DNA of 64,000 nt from Prochlorococcus sp. AG-418-F16 (GCA_003214235.1 QCLW01000002.1:1-64000); one strand, 5' to 3'. Counted from the first letter of the stretch, positions 13,765 to 21,232 are shown. Notes: a model not told the origin generated them from the sequence alone. A program made the numbers and translations.

Positions 13765-14001
13765 ATGAACATAACAAACAATACTGGAGTAGATTCTAAT
13801 GATCTTGCAAAACGAGGTGAGAGTTTAATAAGAAAATCAACTAATAGATATTTAACTACAGTGAGAATTGCTTTTAGAGCAAAACAAAGGCGTTTTGATG
13901 ATTTTGATGGACTATTAGAGGAGTCAACTATTAAACCTGTTCAAAGGTCAATTATTGAACTAAGCGATGAACAAGACCAACCAGATTTACTTCCTGGTTA
14001 A
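13765..14001 (+). CDS. rpoZ: RNA polymerase omega subunit
   Basis: 78 residues. The N-terminal half matches cyanobacterial omega: [20 protein letters not shown] and [15 protein letters not shown], with an acidic tail. Omega helps assemble the beta' subunit of RNA polymerase. It is followed 2 bases later by the DUF1818 gene. Confidence 0.9.
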   Translation: MNITNNTGVDSNDLAKRGESLIRKSTNRYLTTVRIAFRAKQRRFDDFDGLLEESTIKPVQRSIIELSDEQDQPDLLPG

Positions 14002-14003
14002 TT

Positions 14004-14375
14004 TTGGTAAAAGACCTAAAAAGATGGAGATTGCTAAGAGATTTTAAAAAAGGCAAATTTTGTTTTTTGATTGGTGTTGATAATTGGTCAATTGAGTTAC
14101 AAAAAAGTGAATTTGATTCACTTTATTTTTTACTTCTAAGAATTTATGAACAATTATTTGATATTAAGAATGAATTAATGGATGAGGAGTCTATTTCTTT
14201 AGAATTAGAAAAACTGCCTTGGTATATTGAGTTAGAGGGCAAAAAAAATGAATGGAGTTTAAGATTTGTTTTTGAAAGTCAAGACCAAACTAGATCTTTC
14301 GAAATGTATTGGCCGATACCAATAGCGCAAAATTTATTTTATGAAATAAAAAACATGTGGGAATCAATGGATTAA
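14004..14375 (+). CDS. DUF1818 family protein
   Basis: 123 residues starting from TTG directly after rpoZ. WRLLRDFKKGKFCFLIG, the ELQKSEFDSLYFLL region and a Trp-rich C-terminus (EMYWPIP) match the cyanobacterial DUF1818 family. The role is unknown. Tight spacing makes it co-transcribed with rpoZ. No alternative ATG is available near the start. Confidence 0.78.
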   Translation: MVKDLKRWRLLRDFKKGKFCFLIGVDNWSIELQKSEFDSLYFLLLRIYEQLFDIKNELMDEESISLELEKLPWYIELEGKKNEWSLRFVFESQDQTRSFEMYWPIPIAQNLFYEIKNMWESMD

Positions 14376-14438
14376 AAGATAAATTAAATTGGAAATTTTG
14401 GAAAATATTTCCCCGTGCAAAAAAAAATTTTTCACAAC

Positions 14439-14491
14439 TTTTCCACAGCTATTTTAAAAAAAATATTTAATTACCTAAAGCATGTGGAAAA
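14439..14491. promoter_or_regulatory. Inverted pair of DnaA-box-like sites in gene-free stretch 14376-14687
   Basis: TTTTCCACA at 14439-14447 and its inverse TGTGGAAAA at 14483-14491, with an AT-rich spacer. TTTTCCACA is the DnaA box used by cyanobacteria. No dnaA or dnaN lies in this window, so these may regulate transcription or titrate DnaA rather than mark the origin. Nothing else convincing is seen in this 312-base gap. Confidence 0.4.
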
Positions 14492-14687
14492 CTTCTGATT
14501 TTATATATTTCTTCATATTTTAGTAAGATTTATTTTTCAAATATTAATTTCCATGAACCCTCCTTTTATGACTGAATTCTCATTATTCTATTGCCTGAGA
14601 CTAATTCTTATTAGTACTTGTTGACGATTTAGTTTTTTTGAAGAAAACTGGTTCTTGTAGATTTAAATTCAACCAAATTTTTTGAAT

Positions 14688-14939
14688 ATGAAAGAGTTAA
14701 ATTATGATGAGAATCCAATAGTGTTAAATCAGAAAGATGAAGTAATTAGTTTTAAATGTGAGCTTCAAGAAAATCTTCAAAAGGCTATGAAAGAATTTGT
14801 TGAGGAACATCCTAACTGGGATCAATACAGGATACTACAAGCTGCTATTGCAGGCTTTTTGATGCAAAAAGGATTTCAAAATAGAGATTTAACGAGACTT
14901 TATATTGGAAATATGTTTTCAATGAATTTCAGGAACTAA
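14688..14939 (+). CDS. DUF2811 family protein
   Basis: 83 residues from the ATG at 14688; an in-frame TTG two codons earlier is also possible. The segment ELQENLQKAMKEFVEEHPNW and the helix AAIAGFLMQKGFQNRDLTRL match the small cyanobacterial DUF2811 family. Soluble, function unknown. Convergent with the EVE gene, 7 bases apart. Confidence 0.75.
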   Translation: MKELNYDENPIVLNQKDEVISFKCELQENLQKAMKEFVEEHPNWDQYRILQAAIAGFLMQKGFQNRDLTRLYIGNMFSMNFRN

Positions 14940-14946
14940 GAATTTT

Positions 14947-15405
14947 TTATATTTTTTCTAGTAGTATTTTTGCTATATCATTTCGGATAGGTAGTATAGA
15001 TAACCTATTTCCTTTTTTTACAACCAATAACTCATCCTCACTAAATAAAATCTTTAATTCATTTAAACTTAGAATCTTATTTGACTTAGATATATATTTT
15101 ACTTTTACACAATCCCATCTAGGATTATTAGTTTTCGATTTTGGATCAAAATACTTTGAATCTTTATCAAATTGTGTAGGATCAACAATATTTAGATCTA
15201 CAATCTCCATGAGTCCAACAATACCTGGGGGTTTGCAGTTTGAATGATAGAAAAAAACTTTATCCCCCTTATTCATCTTTCTCATGAAATTTCGAGCTTG
15301 ATAATTTCTTATACCATCCCATAATGTAACTCCATCATTTTTTAAACAATCTATGCTGTAAGCATAAGGTTCACTTTTCATTAGCCAAAACTTTTCTTCA
15401 GTCAT
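14947..15405 (-). CDS. EVE-domain protein
   Basis: 152 residues from the ATG at 15405. The EVE fold signature is clear: FWLMKSEPYAYSID, LWDGIRNYQARNF, and GDKVFFYHSNCKPPGIVG. EVE proteins relate to YTH/PUA readers and bind modified bases or nucleotides. A longer frame opens at 15453, but those 16 codons fall in the leader that varies most between the dispersed copies of this region, so MTEEKFWLMKSE is the better start. This gene is the apparent parent of the repeats at 17-28 kb. Confidence 0.82.
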   Translation of the reverse strand: MTEEKFWLMKSEPYAYSIDCLKNDGVTLWDGIRNYQARNFMRKMNKGDKVFFYHSNCKPPGIVGLMEIVDLNIVDPTQFDKDSKYFDPKSKTNNPRWDCVKVKYISKSNKILSLNELKILFSEDELLVVKKGNRLSILPIRNDIAKILLEKI

Positions 15406-15530
15406 ATCAAGGGATCTCGGCGATTTTTGAAGCTTGGATGAGATGTTATCCAAACTTTTTTGGGTATAAATTTATTATCCATCAAAGTTTCTATTTAGGA
15501 AAGTGATGGGTGGTATGGGGTCATCTCCGT
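15370..15530 (-). repeat. Repeat copy A: native promoter, leader and first codons of the EVE gene
   Basis: Read on the minus strand it holds an ACCCCATACCACCCATCAC block, an imperfect TTCCTAAATAGRAA palindrome, a GGATAAT -10-like sequence, a leader hairpin (ATCCAA/TTGGAT arms at about 15434-15453), then CCCTTGATATGACTGAAG. Here the frame runs on into EVE. The same block order recurs at 17046, 17843, 20604, 24421 and, in part, elsewhere. Being attached to a full gene, this is the likely source copy. Confidence 0.75.
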
Positions 15531-15644
15531 TGGTATCGATCTTTATAAACTAACTAAGAGAATCTGAATCTCTTCTTTTAAGTATTTTATACGTTGTTTT
15601 TATTTGAGATTCTGATTTGAATTAGAAAAGCTATAGATATTCCT

Positions 15645-15752
15645 ATGGAAAAATCATTTGTAAATTTCATTTATTGGATCTTAGTAAAGTCAGCTGAAAG
15701 TTACTATGGCGATGCAACGAAAACAGAAGTACCATACACTCCTTATTTTTAA
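15645..15752 (+). CDS. Small hypothetical protein (35 aa)
   Basis: ATG to TAA, MEKSFVNFIYWILVKSAESY onward. One short amphipathic or membrane-proximal helix followed by a polar tail ending in TPYF. It lies between the EVE gene and the first hli cluster. Function unknown; no clear ribosome site, so coding is tentative. Confidence 0.4.
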   Translation: MEKSFVNFIYWILVKSAESYYGDATKTEVPYTPYF

Positions 15753-15862
15753 ATCCAAAGCAGTTTGTCCCTAATTATAAAAAATATTTTACATAGATCT
15801 ATACATTTATGTAGCATAACTGTTTATGGCTACTTCTATAACCTCGAATTTGAGTAAATTTC

Positions 15863-15890
15863 TTTACATTAGTTAATACTTATGTTATAT
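15863..15890 (+). promoter_or_regulatory. hli-type promoter, copy 1
   Basis: TTTACA (15863-15868), 16 bases ending ATG, then TTATAT (15885-15890), an extended -10 form 28 bases upstream of the hli start. The same hexamers with exactly 16 bases between them precede hli genes at 26585(-), 50819(-) and 49658(+). Confidence 0.7.
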
Positions 15891-15917
15891 TTCTTTACAT
15901 AATATATTTTTTTAATT

Positions 15918-16025
15918 ATGACTCCAGAGGCAGAAAGATTTAATGGTTGGGCGGCAATGCTCGGCTTCGTAGCAGCTGTTGGTTCCTACGTAACAACTGG
16001 TCAAATTATTCCAGGTATTTTTTAA
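15918..16025 (+). CDS. hli: High-light-inducible protein (35 aa)
   Basis: MTPEAERFNGWAAMLGFVAA, then VTTGQIIPGIF. One chlorophyll-binding-type helix with the ERFNGWAAMLGF motif (E and N/R ligand positions) of the Hli/CAB superfamily. These thylakoid proteins bind chlorophyll and carotenoid and protect photosystems. First gene of cluster copy 1. Unlike the other copies (PGWF end, overlapping the next hli), this one ends PGIF and is 113 bases from the next gene. Confidence 0.93.
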   Translation: MTPEAERFNGWAAMLGFVAAVGSYVTTGQIIPGIF

Positions 16026-16138
16026 TTAGCCCATTAGCAAGTTTTTTGATTTTAATAGTCTCATTAACTGCTAGATTCCTCGCTTATTTAACTAAATAAT
16101 TTCAAAAAGAAAATTTAATTTTTTTAAAACAAAATCAA

Positions 16139-16285
16139 ATGAAAAACTCAAAAACAAACTCAAAAACAATTGAAAAGGAAAAAGTAGTTGCAGAAACTAT
16201 CAACGGTAGATTCGCAATGCTTGGTCTTATGGCTGCTATTGGTGCATATCTAACTACTGGACAAATTATTCCAGGTTTTGTTTAA
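16139..16285 (+). CDS. hli: High-light-inducible protein (48 aa)
   Basis: A charged Lys/Thr-rich N-terminus (about 20 residues) precedes the Hli helix AETINGRFAMLGLMAAIGAY and TTGQIIPGFV. Close paralogue of the genes at 26338(-) and 50572(-). Second gene of cluster copy 1. Confidence 0.93.
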   Translation: MKNSKTNSKTIEKEKVVAETINGRFAMLGLMAAIGAYLTTGQIIPGFV

Positions 16286-16318
16286 CCAAAAACTTAAAAC
16301 CAATTAACTACAAATCAA

Positions 16319-16447
16319 ATGGAAAAATCACAACCTAACTATTGGCAAAATGCTGAAATAACTAATGGAAGGATGGCAATGATGGGCTTCTTCGCATTAG
16401 TAGTAAACTACGTTCTTTTTGGCTGGATCATTCCAGGTATTTTTTAA
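16319..16447 (+). CDS. hli: High-light-inducible protein (42 aa)
   Basis: MEKSQPNYWQNAEITNGRMA then MMGFFALVVNY and GWIIPGIF. A divergent Hli type with N-x-E-x-x-NGRMAMMGF at the ligand-bearing helix. Near twin at 25781(-). It is 34 bases after the 48-aa hli. Confidence 0.92.
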   Translation: MEKSQPNYWQNAEITNGRMAMMGFFALVVNYVLFGWIIPGIF

Positions 16448-16448
16448 G

Positions 16449-16538
16449 ATGAACATAGACATTTTCTTAATCTCTTTCTTTATATATCTTTTAGTGCCAG
16501 TGGTAATGATAGCTAAAGGAAAAAAAGCAATTAACTAA
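16449..16538 (+). CDS. Single-helix microprotein (29 aa), hli-cluster partner
   Basis: MNIDIFLISFFIYLLVPVVM then IAKGKKAIN: one membrane helix with a basic end. It starts 1 base after the preceding hli stop, and a near-identical gene sits in the same position in cluster copy 2 (25690-25779). That conserved pairing supports it as a real gene despite its size; possibly a partner of the Hli proteins. Confidence 0.75.
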   Translation: MNIDIFLISFFIYLLVPVVMIAKGKKAIN

Positions 16539-16542
16539 AAAA

Positions 16543-16722
16543 ATGAATTTAGGAATTCTCTTTCTCAAAGTTAATACTACTGGAGTAATAACTTTATCTG
16601 ATTTGGATTGGATTACAAATCATCAATCAGAATTTTCAAGGTTAGATATGGCACTTGTTTTGAAAATTGGTCGACTTATGGATGAAGGAATAATAGAACT
16701 TGATTGTAGATTGCCAGTATAA
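16543..16722 (+). CDS. Conserved 59-aa protein of the hli cluster
   Basis: Soluble small protein (MNLGILFLKVNTTGVITLSD, then RLDMALVLKIGRLMDEG). Its paralogue at 25503-25682 differs at a handful of residues, showing protein-level conservation. It is the last gene before the terminator in both cluster copies. Fold looks like a small winged-helix (inference only). Confidence 0.75.
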   Translation: MNLGILFLKVNTTGVITLSDLDWITNHQSEFSRLDMALVLKIGRLMDEGIIELDCRLPV

Positions 16723-16742
16723 ATATTTAAAAAATTAAATCG

Positions 16743-16811
16743 TTATGAGAGCTTGCTTTTAGGGATATAGGCAAGCTTTTTTTGTTTTCTATCTTTGATG
16801 AGTGTGTTCAT
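16743..16811 (-). pseudogene. Truncated cassette gene starting MNTLI, with leader 16812-16860
   Basis: Minus-strand ATG with the first five codons (MNTLI) of the gene at 23242-23505, after which similarity ends and the frame runs into the hli terminator. Upstream is a leader of the kind seen at other cassette genes: TTGATAGTCGATCTAAACT, hairpin GGGCAACTAGCCC, T7, then the start. It looks like a cassette start cut off by a rearrangement. Confidence 0.5.
16750..16784 (+). terminator. Intrinsic terminator of hli cluster 1, AGGGATA loop
   Basis: AGCTTGC...GCAAGCT stem around TTTTAGGGATATAG, then a run of eight T. The same loop heptamer AGGGATA (or its near form) recurs in terminators at 25445, 49333 and 51070. 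Confidence 0.88.
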
Positions 16812-16907
16812 TAAAAAAACGGGCTAGTTGCCCCTTAGTTTAGATCGACTATCAATCAAAAAAAGTTAGAACGATAATTATTAGCTATTAATAAATAAAG
16901 GATATTA

Positions 16908-17069
16908 ATGAACCTAAAAATCAATATAAATTTTTTAGAAAAATATTTAGCTTTTTTAGTAAATGATTTTGAATATAAAAGGATTAATGAAAAATTAAAA
17001 GAATATGATTTAATGGCAGACGTTGACGATCAAAGATTTCATCATTTTAGATCGACTTTCAATCGCTAG
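16908..17069 (+). CDS. Possible small protein (53 aa) ending inside repeat B
   Basis: MNLKININFLEKYLAFLVND onward, charged and helical. The last ~8 codons and the stop lie in the dispersed repeat, so the end may be accidental. No known family. A competing minus-strand start (MMKSLIV) lies in the same repeat. Confidence 0.35.
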   Translation: MNLKININFLEKYLAFLVNDFEYKRINEKLKEYDLMADVDDQRFHHFRSTFNR

Positions 17070-17286
17070 AAGTTTGAATAAAGTTTGAATAAAAAATTAC
17101 GATTCTTTGAGATCCCAGTAATAGCTAGACGGGCTCACTTTTCATTAGCCAAAAATTTTCTTCAGTCATATCAAGGGATTTGGAGGAATTTATCTGCTAG
17201 AATTTTGCTAGAATCAGAATTTTTTTATATGTTTATTATCCATTAAAGTTCCTATTTAGGAAAGTGATGGGTGGTATGGGGTCATT
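17046..17286 (-). repeat. Repeat copy B (EVE-type expression module)
   Basis: Minus-strand order: conserved promoter block (17286 inward) with perfect palindrome TTCCTAAATAGGAA; a leader replaced by an 11-bp tandem pair TGCTAGAATTT/TGCTAGAATCA (17195-17216, plus-strand reading); mini-ORF MTEENFWLMKSEPV with TAG (17125-17169); GATCTCAAAGAATC block; 11-bp tandem pair AGTTTGAATAA x2 (17071-17092); and TTGAAAGTCGATCTAAAAT. Confidence 0.8.
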
Positions 17287-17362
17287 CGACCTTGAATGTA
17301 TCTATATATTCGACCTCATAAATTTCTGCCATAATATTTGAGCTGACTAATTTAATAGATAA

Positions 17363-17512
17363 CTATTTGCCTACCTTTACGTATTCAAGGTTGTAGATAT
17401 ATCTTTCACCATCATCATTACCATCATCGTCATCATCGCTAAAAGATGAAATTAAAACGTACACTCCAGTAAGTCCTAAAATCATTGAAAGATAGAGTAT
17501 TGGGTCGGTCAT
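17363..17512 (-). CDS. Single-helix acidic-tract microprotein (49 aa)
   Basis: MTDPILYLSMILGLTGVYVL membrane helix, then SFSDDDDDGNDDGERYIYN. Same plan as proteins at 26156(-), 58966(-) and 60292(+): one helix, an Asp tract, then G-rich and aliphatic residues. It lies downstream of repeat copy C on the same strand. Function unknown. Confidence 0.6.
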   Translation of the reverse strand: MTDPILYLSMILGLTGVYVLISSFSDDDDDGNDDGERYIYNLEYVKVGK

Positions 17513-17842
17513 ATTTATTCCTTGTTTAAAGATTATGGTTGATTTCTACAGCTTCCGCGGCAGTCTCATGACAACCATGTAGATACTCTAGGAAGTCTTA
17601 ATTATTCACTGAGTATTTATACGTACCTACTCCCGAACCTAATCGTTCCTTAACCCGTACAAAGTTTATATCACAAATCTAATAACTCTAATTAATAATT
17701 TTTTCTACTTTAAAATCATCTTTCTTTGCACCTTAGTTAATACTCGTAATCTCTTTTGATTGTTTTCTTTGGGCTTATTCTGCTAGTCACTTGCTAGCCA
17801 CTGAAATTATCAACTCTTTAAAACCCCTGCAATAACTCAAGG
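17513..17842. other. Gene-free stretch between acidic microprotein and repeat C
   Basis: No convincing reading frame on either strand. A GAGTA...TACTC inverted repeat near 17620 overlaps a TATAAATACT sequence on the minus strand, which could be the promoter of the 17363-17512 gene. Confidence 0.3.
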
Positions 17843-18000
17843 CTTACTTTTCATTAGCCAAAACTTTTCTTCAGTCATACCAAGAGAACTCAGCGATCTT
17901 TAAGGCTTGGAGGACGTGTTATCCAAGCTTTTTTGGGTATAAATTCATTATCCATCAAAGTCTCTAATTAGGGAAGTTATGGTATGGGTGGTATGGGTTA
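17843..18000 (-). repeat. Repeat copy C (EVE-type promoter and mini-ORF)
   Basis: Keeps the native-type leader with hairpin GCTTGGA...TCCAAGC and a mini-ORF MTEEKFWLMKSKP ending TGA (17837-17878). The palindrome is altered to CTAATTAG and the GGTATGGGT block is partly duplicated. The 11-bp tandem and TTGACAG blocks are missing. Lies upstream of the 17363-17512 gene. Confidence 0.75.
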
Positions 18001-18150
18001 TTTAATGACTCCGCTTTAAGGGTTCTCTGAAGGTCTACAGCTGTCTTCTTTTCTGAGGCTTCCTTCTTTTCCCTTCCTTATCTCAAGTAGTTAATCTCAT
18101 TCATACTAGTCGTTTTTAAGGAGGTTACATTTTTTTTAACTTCTTGTTTT

Positions 18151-18564
18151 TTAATTAAAGGGAGAGGTGTTATTAGTAGGAGCTATTAATAGGATTTCAA
18201 AGACAATTCCAGTTAAAGCTATTGGTAAAACCCAGATACCTATAAATCTATGATCGAAAAATCTTAAATGATCATTACCTTTAAAAACATTTTTTAAGGA
18301 AGTATATAGAGTTTCTGGGTGGTTATAAGAAGGACCTGTTTTTGATGGTGAATAAGGTTTTATAAAAGCGGATGATGCAGAGAACTTTGAAATTTTATTT
18401 ATAAAAAAAATAGGCAAAACCCAAACAGCGAAAAATCTACCTCCTAACCACTGTCTTGCGTTAGGTAGAGTGTAATCTTTGATCGATTTATTCTCTGGCA
18501 TTCCAGATTCTAAATCCTTATAAATATTTTCTAAACTCTTTTCTTTGCTTGAGTTACTTGTCAT
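18151..18564 (-). CDS. Two-helix membrane protein, unknown (137 aa)
   Basis: Polar N-terminus (~38 residues), then two hydrophobic segments that resemble each other: RFFAVWVLPIFF (about residue 43) and RFIGIWVLPIALTGI (about 105), each opened by Arg-Phe. This looks like an internal duplication. No family recognised. Adjacent minus-strand genes encode PsbY/PsbF-like proteins, so a thylakoid role is possible (inference). Confidence 0.7.
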   Translation of the reverse strand: MTSNSSKEKSLENIYKDLESGMPENKSIKDYTLPNARQWLGGRFFAVWVLPIFFINKISKFSASSAFIKPYSPSKTGPSYNHPETLYTSLKNVFKGNDHLRFFDHRFIGIWVLPIALTGIVFEILLIAPTNNTSPFN

Positions 18565-19040
18565 TAAAATTCCTAATGGGTCAATATTCTATTGATTTAA
18601 ATTTTGATTAAAAATATTCCTAACTACTAAAATAACTAAAACGTAGTTAAGAATATTTTCTTTGGCTAGGTTCATAAAGACGGAATTTTATACCGTTGCA
18701 GATTCGCCAAATATCTACATATTATTTATATATAAAAAACTCTTTTTTTAAAAGTAAATAATATACATAAGCATGAATAATTTTTTAATAATTAAAGTTT
18801 TTTAAAAAGGGAATTTAGTTTAATATTTGAGTTTCTTTAAAAATTATTTAAACCTCATTTTCTAAGATTGCGAAAAAGAAAATGAGGTCAAAGGGAGGTT
18901 CTCATTTCAAACCGCATTGATCAAAGCTAGCGGATAGTAGATTGCCCTAATATCTACTAATAAATTTATATAATGAGGGATCAAATAAAGGAAGACTAAT
19001 TTTATACAAATAAGTGTCTAATATTTTATTAAATAATTAC
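18565..19040. other. 476-base gap with an inverted repeat
   Basis: Contains an 11-bp perfect inverted repeat, ACCTCATTTTC (18852-18862) and GAAAATGAGGT (18878-18888), lacking a T-tract. Two stretches ending in AATATCTAC (near 18710 and 18950) resemble each other and may be duplicated promoter regions for the minus-strand genes. No frame looks coding. Confidence 0.35.
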
Positions 19041-19139
19041 TTAGCATAATGCAATTAATGCGCTAACTAAATTCATTGAAAGATGAAAAAAAGCATAAAG
19101 AGAAACTGCAAAAAATAAATACTGTTCTATTGGAATCAT
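19041..19139 (-). CDS. Single-helix microprotein (32 aa)
   Basis: MIPIEQYLFFAVSLYAFFHL then SMNLVSALIALC. Nearly all membrane helix, with a central His. It lies in line with the PsbY/PsbF-like genes on the same strand, so possibly another small photosystem-associated subunit. Too short to assign. Confidence 0.5.
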   Translation of the reverse strand: MIPIEQYLFFAVSLYAFFHLSMNLVSALIALC

Positions 19140-19172
19140 GACAAGGTTTTAATTAAGAGCAAAAAAAAATGA

Positions 19173-19358
19173 TTAATTTTTTGTTAAAAAGATATTTTCT
19201 AAAAAATAACTTTGTTCTATTGATTCATTTTTAAGAGTCATTTTTTTTTGCAAATTATTATCTGGAGAATTAAAAGCACCCCATCTTTTTAGCCAAAATA
19301 ATGTATAAAAAAATGCGATTATAAAAGGTGATCCAACAATTAAAAATCTTATATCCAT
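19173..19358 (-). CDS. PsbY-like small membrane protein (61 aa)
   Basis: The first ~30 residues (MDIRFLIVGSPFIIAFFYTL, FWLKRWGAF) parallel the N-terminal half of the next gene upstream and resemble PsbY. The PsbF-like half is absent and replaced by a polar tail. Either a truncated paralogue or a specialised single-helix protein. 13 bases downstream of the fusion gene, so probably one transcript. Confidence 0.6.
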   Translation of the reverse strand: MDIRFLIVGSPFIIAFFYTLFWLKRWGAFNSPDNNLQKKMTLKNESIEQSYFLENIFLTKN

Positions 19359-19371
19359 TTAAATTTCCAAA

Positions 19372-19668
19372 TTAAAAAGATTTAAACTGCATCGCCAAAA
19401 TTGCTCCCAAGAAGAAAACCGTTGGAATCCCCAGGGCATTAACAGCCGCAGTTCTGACTGTAAAAACTGGATATCCTTCTGATGGTCTTCCTGTGTTAGG
19501 AACAACCGCTGAATCTTCCCAAACTTGATAGTTTTTAAAAGGAGCTACTCCTCTTTTGGGTAAACCTAATGGTGTCAATCTAAATACATCCCATTTCCCT
19601 AACCAAAATAATGTAAAAATCCATGCAAATATTATTGGTGCAATTACTAATAAAACTCTTAAGTCCAT
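19372..19668 (-). CDS. PsbY-like/PsbF-like fusion protein lacking the heme histidine
   Basis: 98 residues. Residues 1-30 ([18 protein letters not shown]) resemble PsbY. Residues ~68-97 match cytochrome b559 beta (PsbF): [27 protein letters not shown] and QF. In PsbF the run reads TVRWxAVH, where His ligates the b559 heme; here Trp is Thr and His is Asn. True PsbF is ~45 aa, so this is a two-helix fusion unlikely to bind heme in the normal way. It may modify or help assemble photosystem II (inference). Confidence 0.72.
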   Translation of the reverse strand: MDLRVLLVIAPIIFAWIFTLFWLGKWDVFRLTPLGLPKRGVAPFKNYQVWEDSAVVPNTGRPSEGYPVFTVRTAAVNALGIPTVFFLGAILAMQFKSF

Positions 19669-19886
19669 TTGTGTAGTGATTATAAATTTGATTATTATTT
19701 TGTCTCTTAAACTTAAATAAATTATTAAATCATTAACTTATATTTAAAAAAAAGCTCTTAAAAACACTGATTCTAATCATTAGTAACATCAGGAAATGAT
19801 TAATTTATTTAAGTAAAGTATATTTTTTGAATTTAGAGATTTGGATATTTTTTGTGATGTAGATTTTTAGTTAATTATAAAAAAAT

Positions 19887-20255
19887 ATGGAGACTTTTAA
19901 ATTCTTACTTTTTGGATTTGCAGGAGTTAGTGTAGTTTTTTGGGTGGCAATAATAGCTTTATGGCATGCATACATGTTTCCAAGATTCTTCAATGAAGAT
20001 AAAGGTTTAAATTCAGTAATTAATGAAGAAATTAGTTTTTCGAAGAACCCCATCTTAGGTAATCTAGTGAAGAGCAATAATTTCAGAAATAGAGATAAGT
20101 ATTCAATGAAAAGTTTAGTCATAGCAGACTTTTCATCCCCAAGTAATGATTTCAAACTTAATAAACTCTATACAACAGTAATGATTGGAGTTTCTTTTGC
20201 TAGTTTTATTTTTCTCACTTATGGATTAAGCAGTTCAATAACAAAGGTAAGTTAA
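19887..20255 (+). CDS. Two-helix membrane protein, unknown (122 aa)
   Basis: A membrane helix near residues 5-28 (GFAGVSVVFWVAIIALWHAY) and another near 93-115 flank a polar loop of ~60 residues. No family recognised. It is divergent from the PsbY/PsbF-like genes, with 218 bases between, and the next small gene starts right after its stop. Confidence 0.65.
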   Translation: METFKFLLFGFAGVSVVFWVAIIALWHAYMFPRFFNEDKGLNSVINEEISFSKNPILGNLVKSNNFRNRDKYSMKSLVIADFSSPSNDFKLNKLYTTVMIGVSFASFIFLTYGLSSSITKVS

Positions 20256-20339
20256 ATGGAATCTATATATTTAATTGTTTTTATTACTTGCTTTGTTTAT
20301 TTAATTTTTGACTCATTCAAAAATATAAATATTAAATAG
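20256..20339 (+). CDS. Single-helix microprotein (27 aa)
   Basis: The ATG follows the preceding TAA with no gap, which suggests coupling. MESIYLIVFITCFVYLIFDS, then a basic end. Membrane helix only. Confidence 0.45.
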   Translation: MESIYLIVFITCFVYLIFDSFKNINIK

Positions 20340-20343
20340 ATTA

Positions 20344-20469
20344 CTAATGTTTTTTATCAGCGAATAAAAATTTTCTTCTTATGTAAAAGAATACTAATGT
20401 AGTCATTATCATTACAGGTGGATGTAATGATATTGAATTTAAATAATCGTAGTAGCTAAAGTTAGCCAT
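20344..20469 (-). CDS. Single-helix microprotein (41 aa)
   Basis: MANFSYYDYLNSISLHPPVM, then a helix (IMTTLVFFYI) and a basic end RRKFLFADKKH. Convergent with the previous microprotein; downstream on the minus strand of repeat copy D, which may supply its promoter. Layout recalls small photosystem subunits, but no family match is certain. Confidence 0.5.
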   Translation of the reverse strand: MANFSYYDYLNSISLHPPVMIMTTLVFFYIRRKFLFADKKH

Positions 20470-20603
20470 AAATTTTGTCCGTAATTAATGAAACTATATA
20501 ACAGACTTAAATAATTAACTGACTTATATAAATCATATGAAAGTATAAATTGAGAGTGGCAATTGTAAATACATCTTGCTCCTTATTTTTTTTAAATTTC
20601 TTT

Positions 20604-20836
20604 TAAAAGTGTGAATAAAGTGTGAATAGAAAATTGCGAATCCTTGAGATCCGTGTAATAGCTAGTCGCGCTCACTTTTCATTAGCCAGTAATTTATCTC
20701 AGTCATATCAAGGGATTAGGAGAATATTGCAAATCGTGAATGAATCGTGAATGTAATATAAGATTTGCCTTTATAAAATCATTATCCATTAAAGCTCCTA
20801 TTTAGGAAAGTGATGGGTGGTATGGGGTTATCTCCG
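20604..20836 (-). repeat. Repeat copy D (EVE-type expression module)
   Basis: Conserved outer block with TCCTAAATAGGA; leader replaced by a perfect 11-bp tandem AATCGTGAATG x2 (20732-20753, plus-strand reading); mini-ORF MTEINYWLMKSERD with TAG (20662-20706); GGATCTCAAGGATTC; tandem AGTGTGAATAA/AGTGTGAATAG (20609-20630). The TTGACAG block is lost. It reads toward the gene at 20344-20469. Confidence 0.8.
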
Positions 20837-20915
20837 TAAGTGTTCACCTATGTAAACCCCAAGAGACATTTTTTATTTTTTTTCGGAATTTTTTAGAGGT
20901 TTTAAATTATCACAA

Positions 20916-21197
20916 TTAATAAGAGTTTTGTACCCAATCAGAAACTTCTATTGTTGAAATCTTAACTCCATGAGTAGCTATCCAAGAGCCATTCTTTTCA
21001 AAGAACTTTTGCATATTCCCTTCGGGACCTTGATGTATGACAATAACTTTTTGAGGATCTTTCTTGCTTTGACCTCTATAAAGCGGCTTAATATCAAATT
21101 GAGAAAGTCTTTTACATGAATCCTCGCTATCAAAAAATACTAACCATTCATTAAACTAGACCTCAATTTTATATGTGAGAACTGTAGTTATATCCAT
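20916..21197 (-). pseudogene. DUF3764 paralogue with one in-frame stop
   Basis: 94 codons, the same length as the intact gene at 37696-37980, with matching segments (PLYRGQSKKDPQKVIVIHQ). Codon 14 is TAG (21156-21158), otherwise the frame is intact. A recent nonsense mutation is likeliest; readthrough or a sequencing error would also fit. Confidence 0.7.
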
Positions 21198-21232
21198 TAG
21201 ATATAATTAATTAAGTTAATACATTTTTTTAT

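Noticed and set aside
14947-15453. Longer start for the EVE gene at 15453
   Set aside because: The extra codons lie in the leader that differs most among repeat copies, while MTEEKFW is the conserved start and matches the EVE domain boundary.
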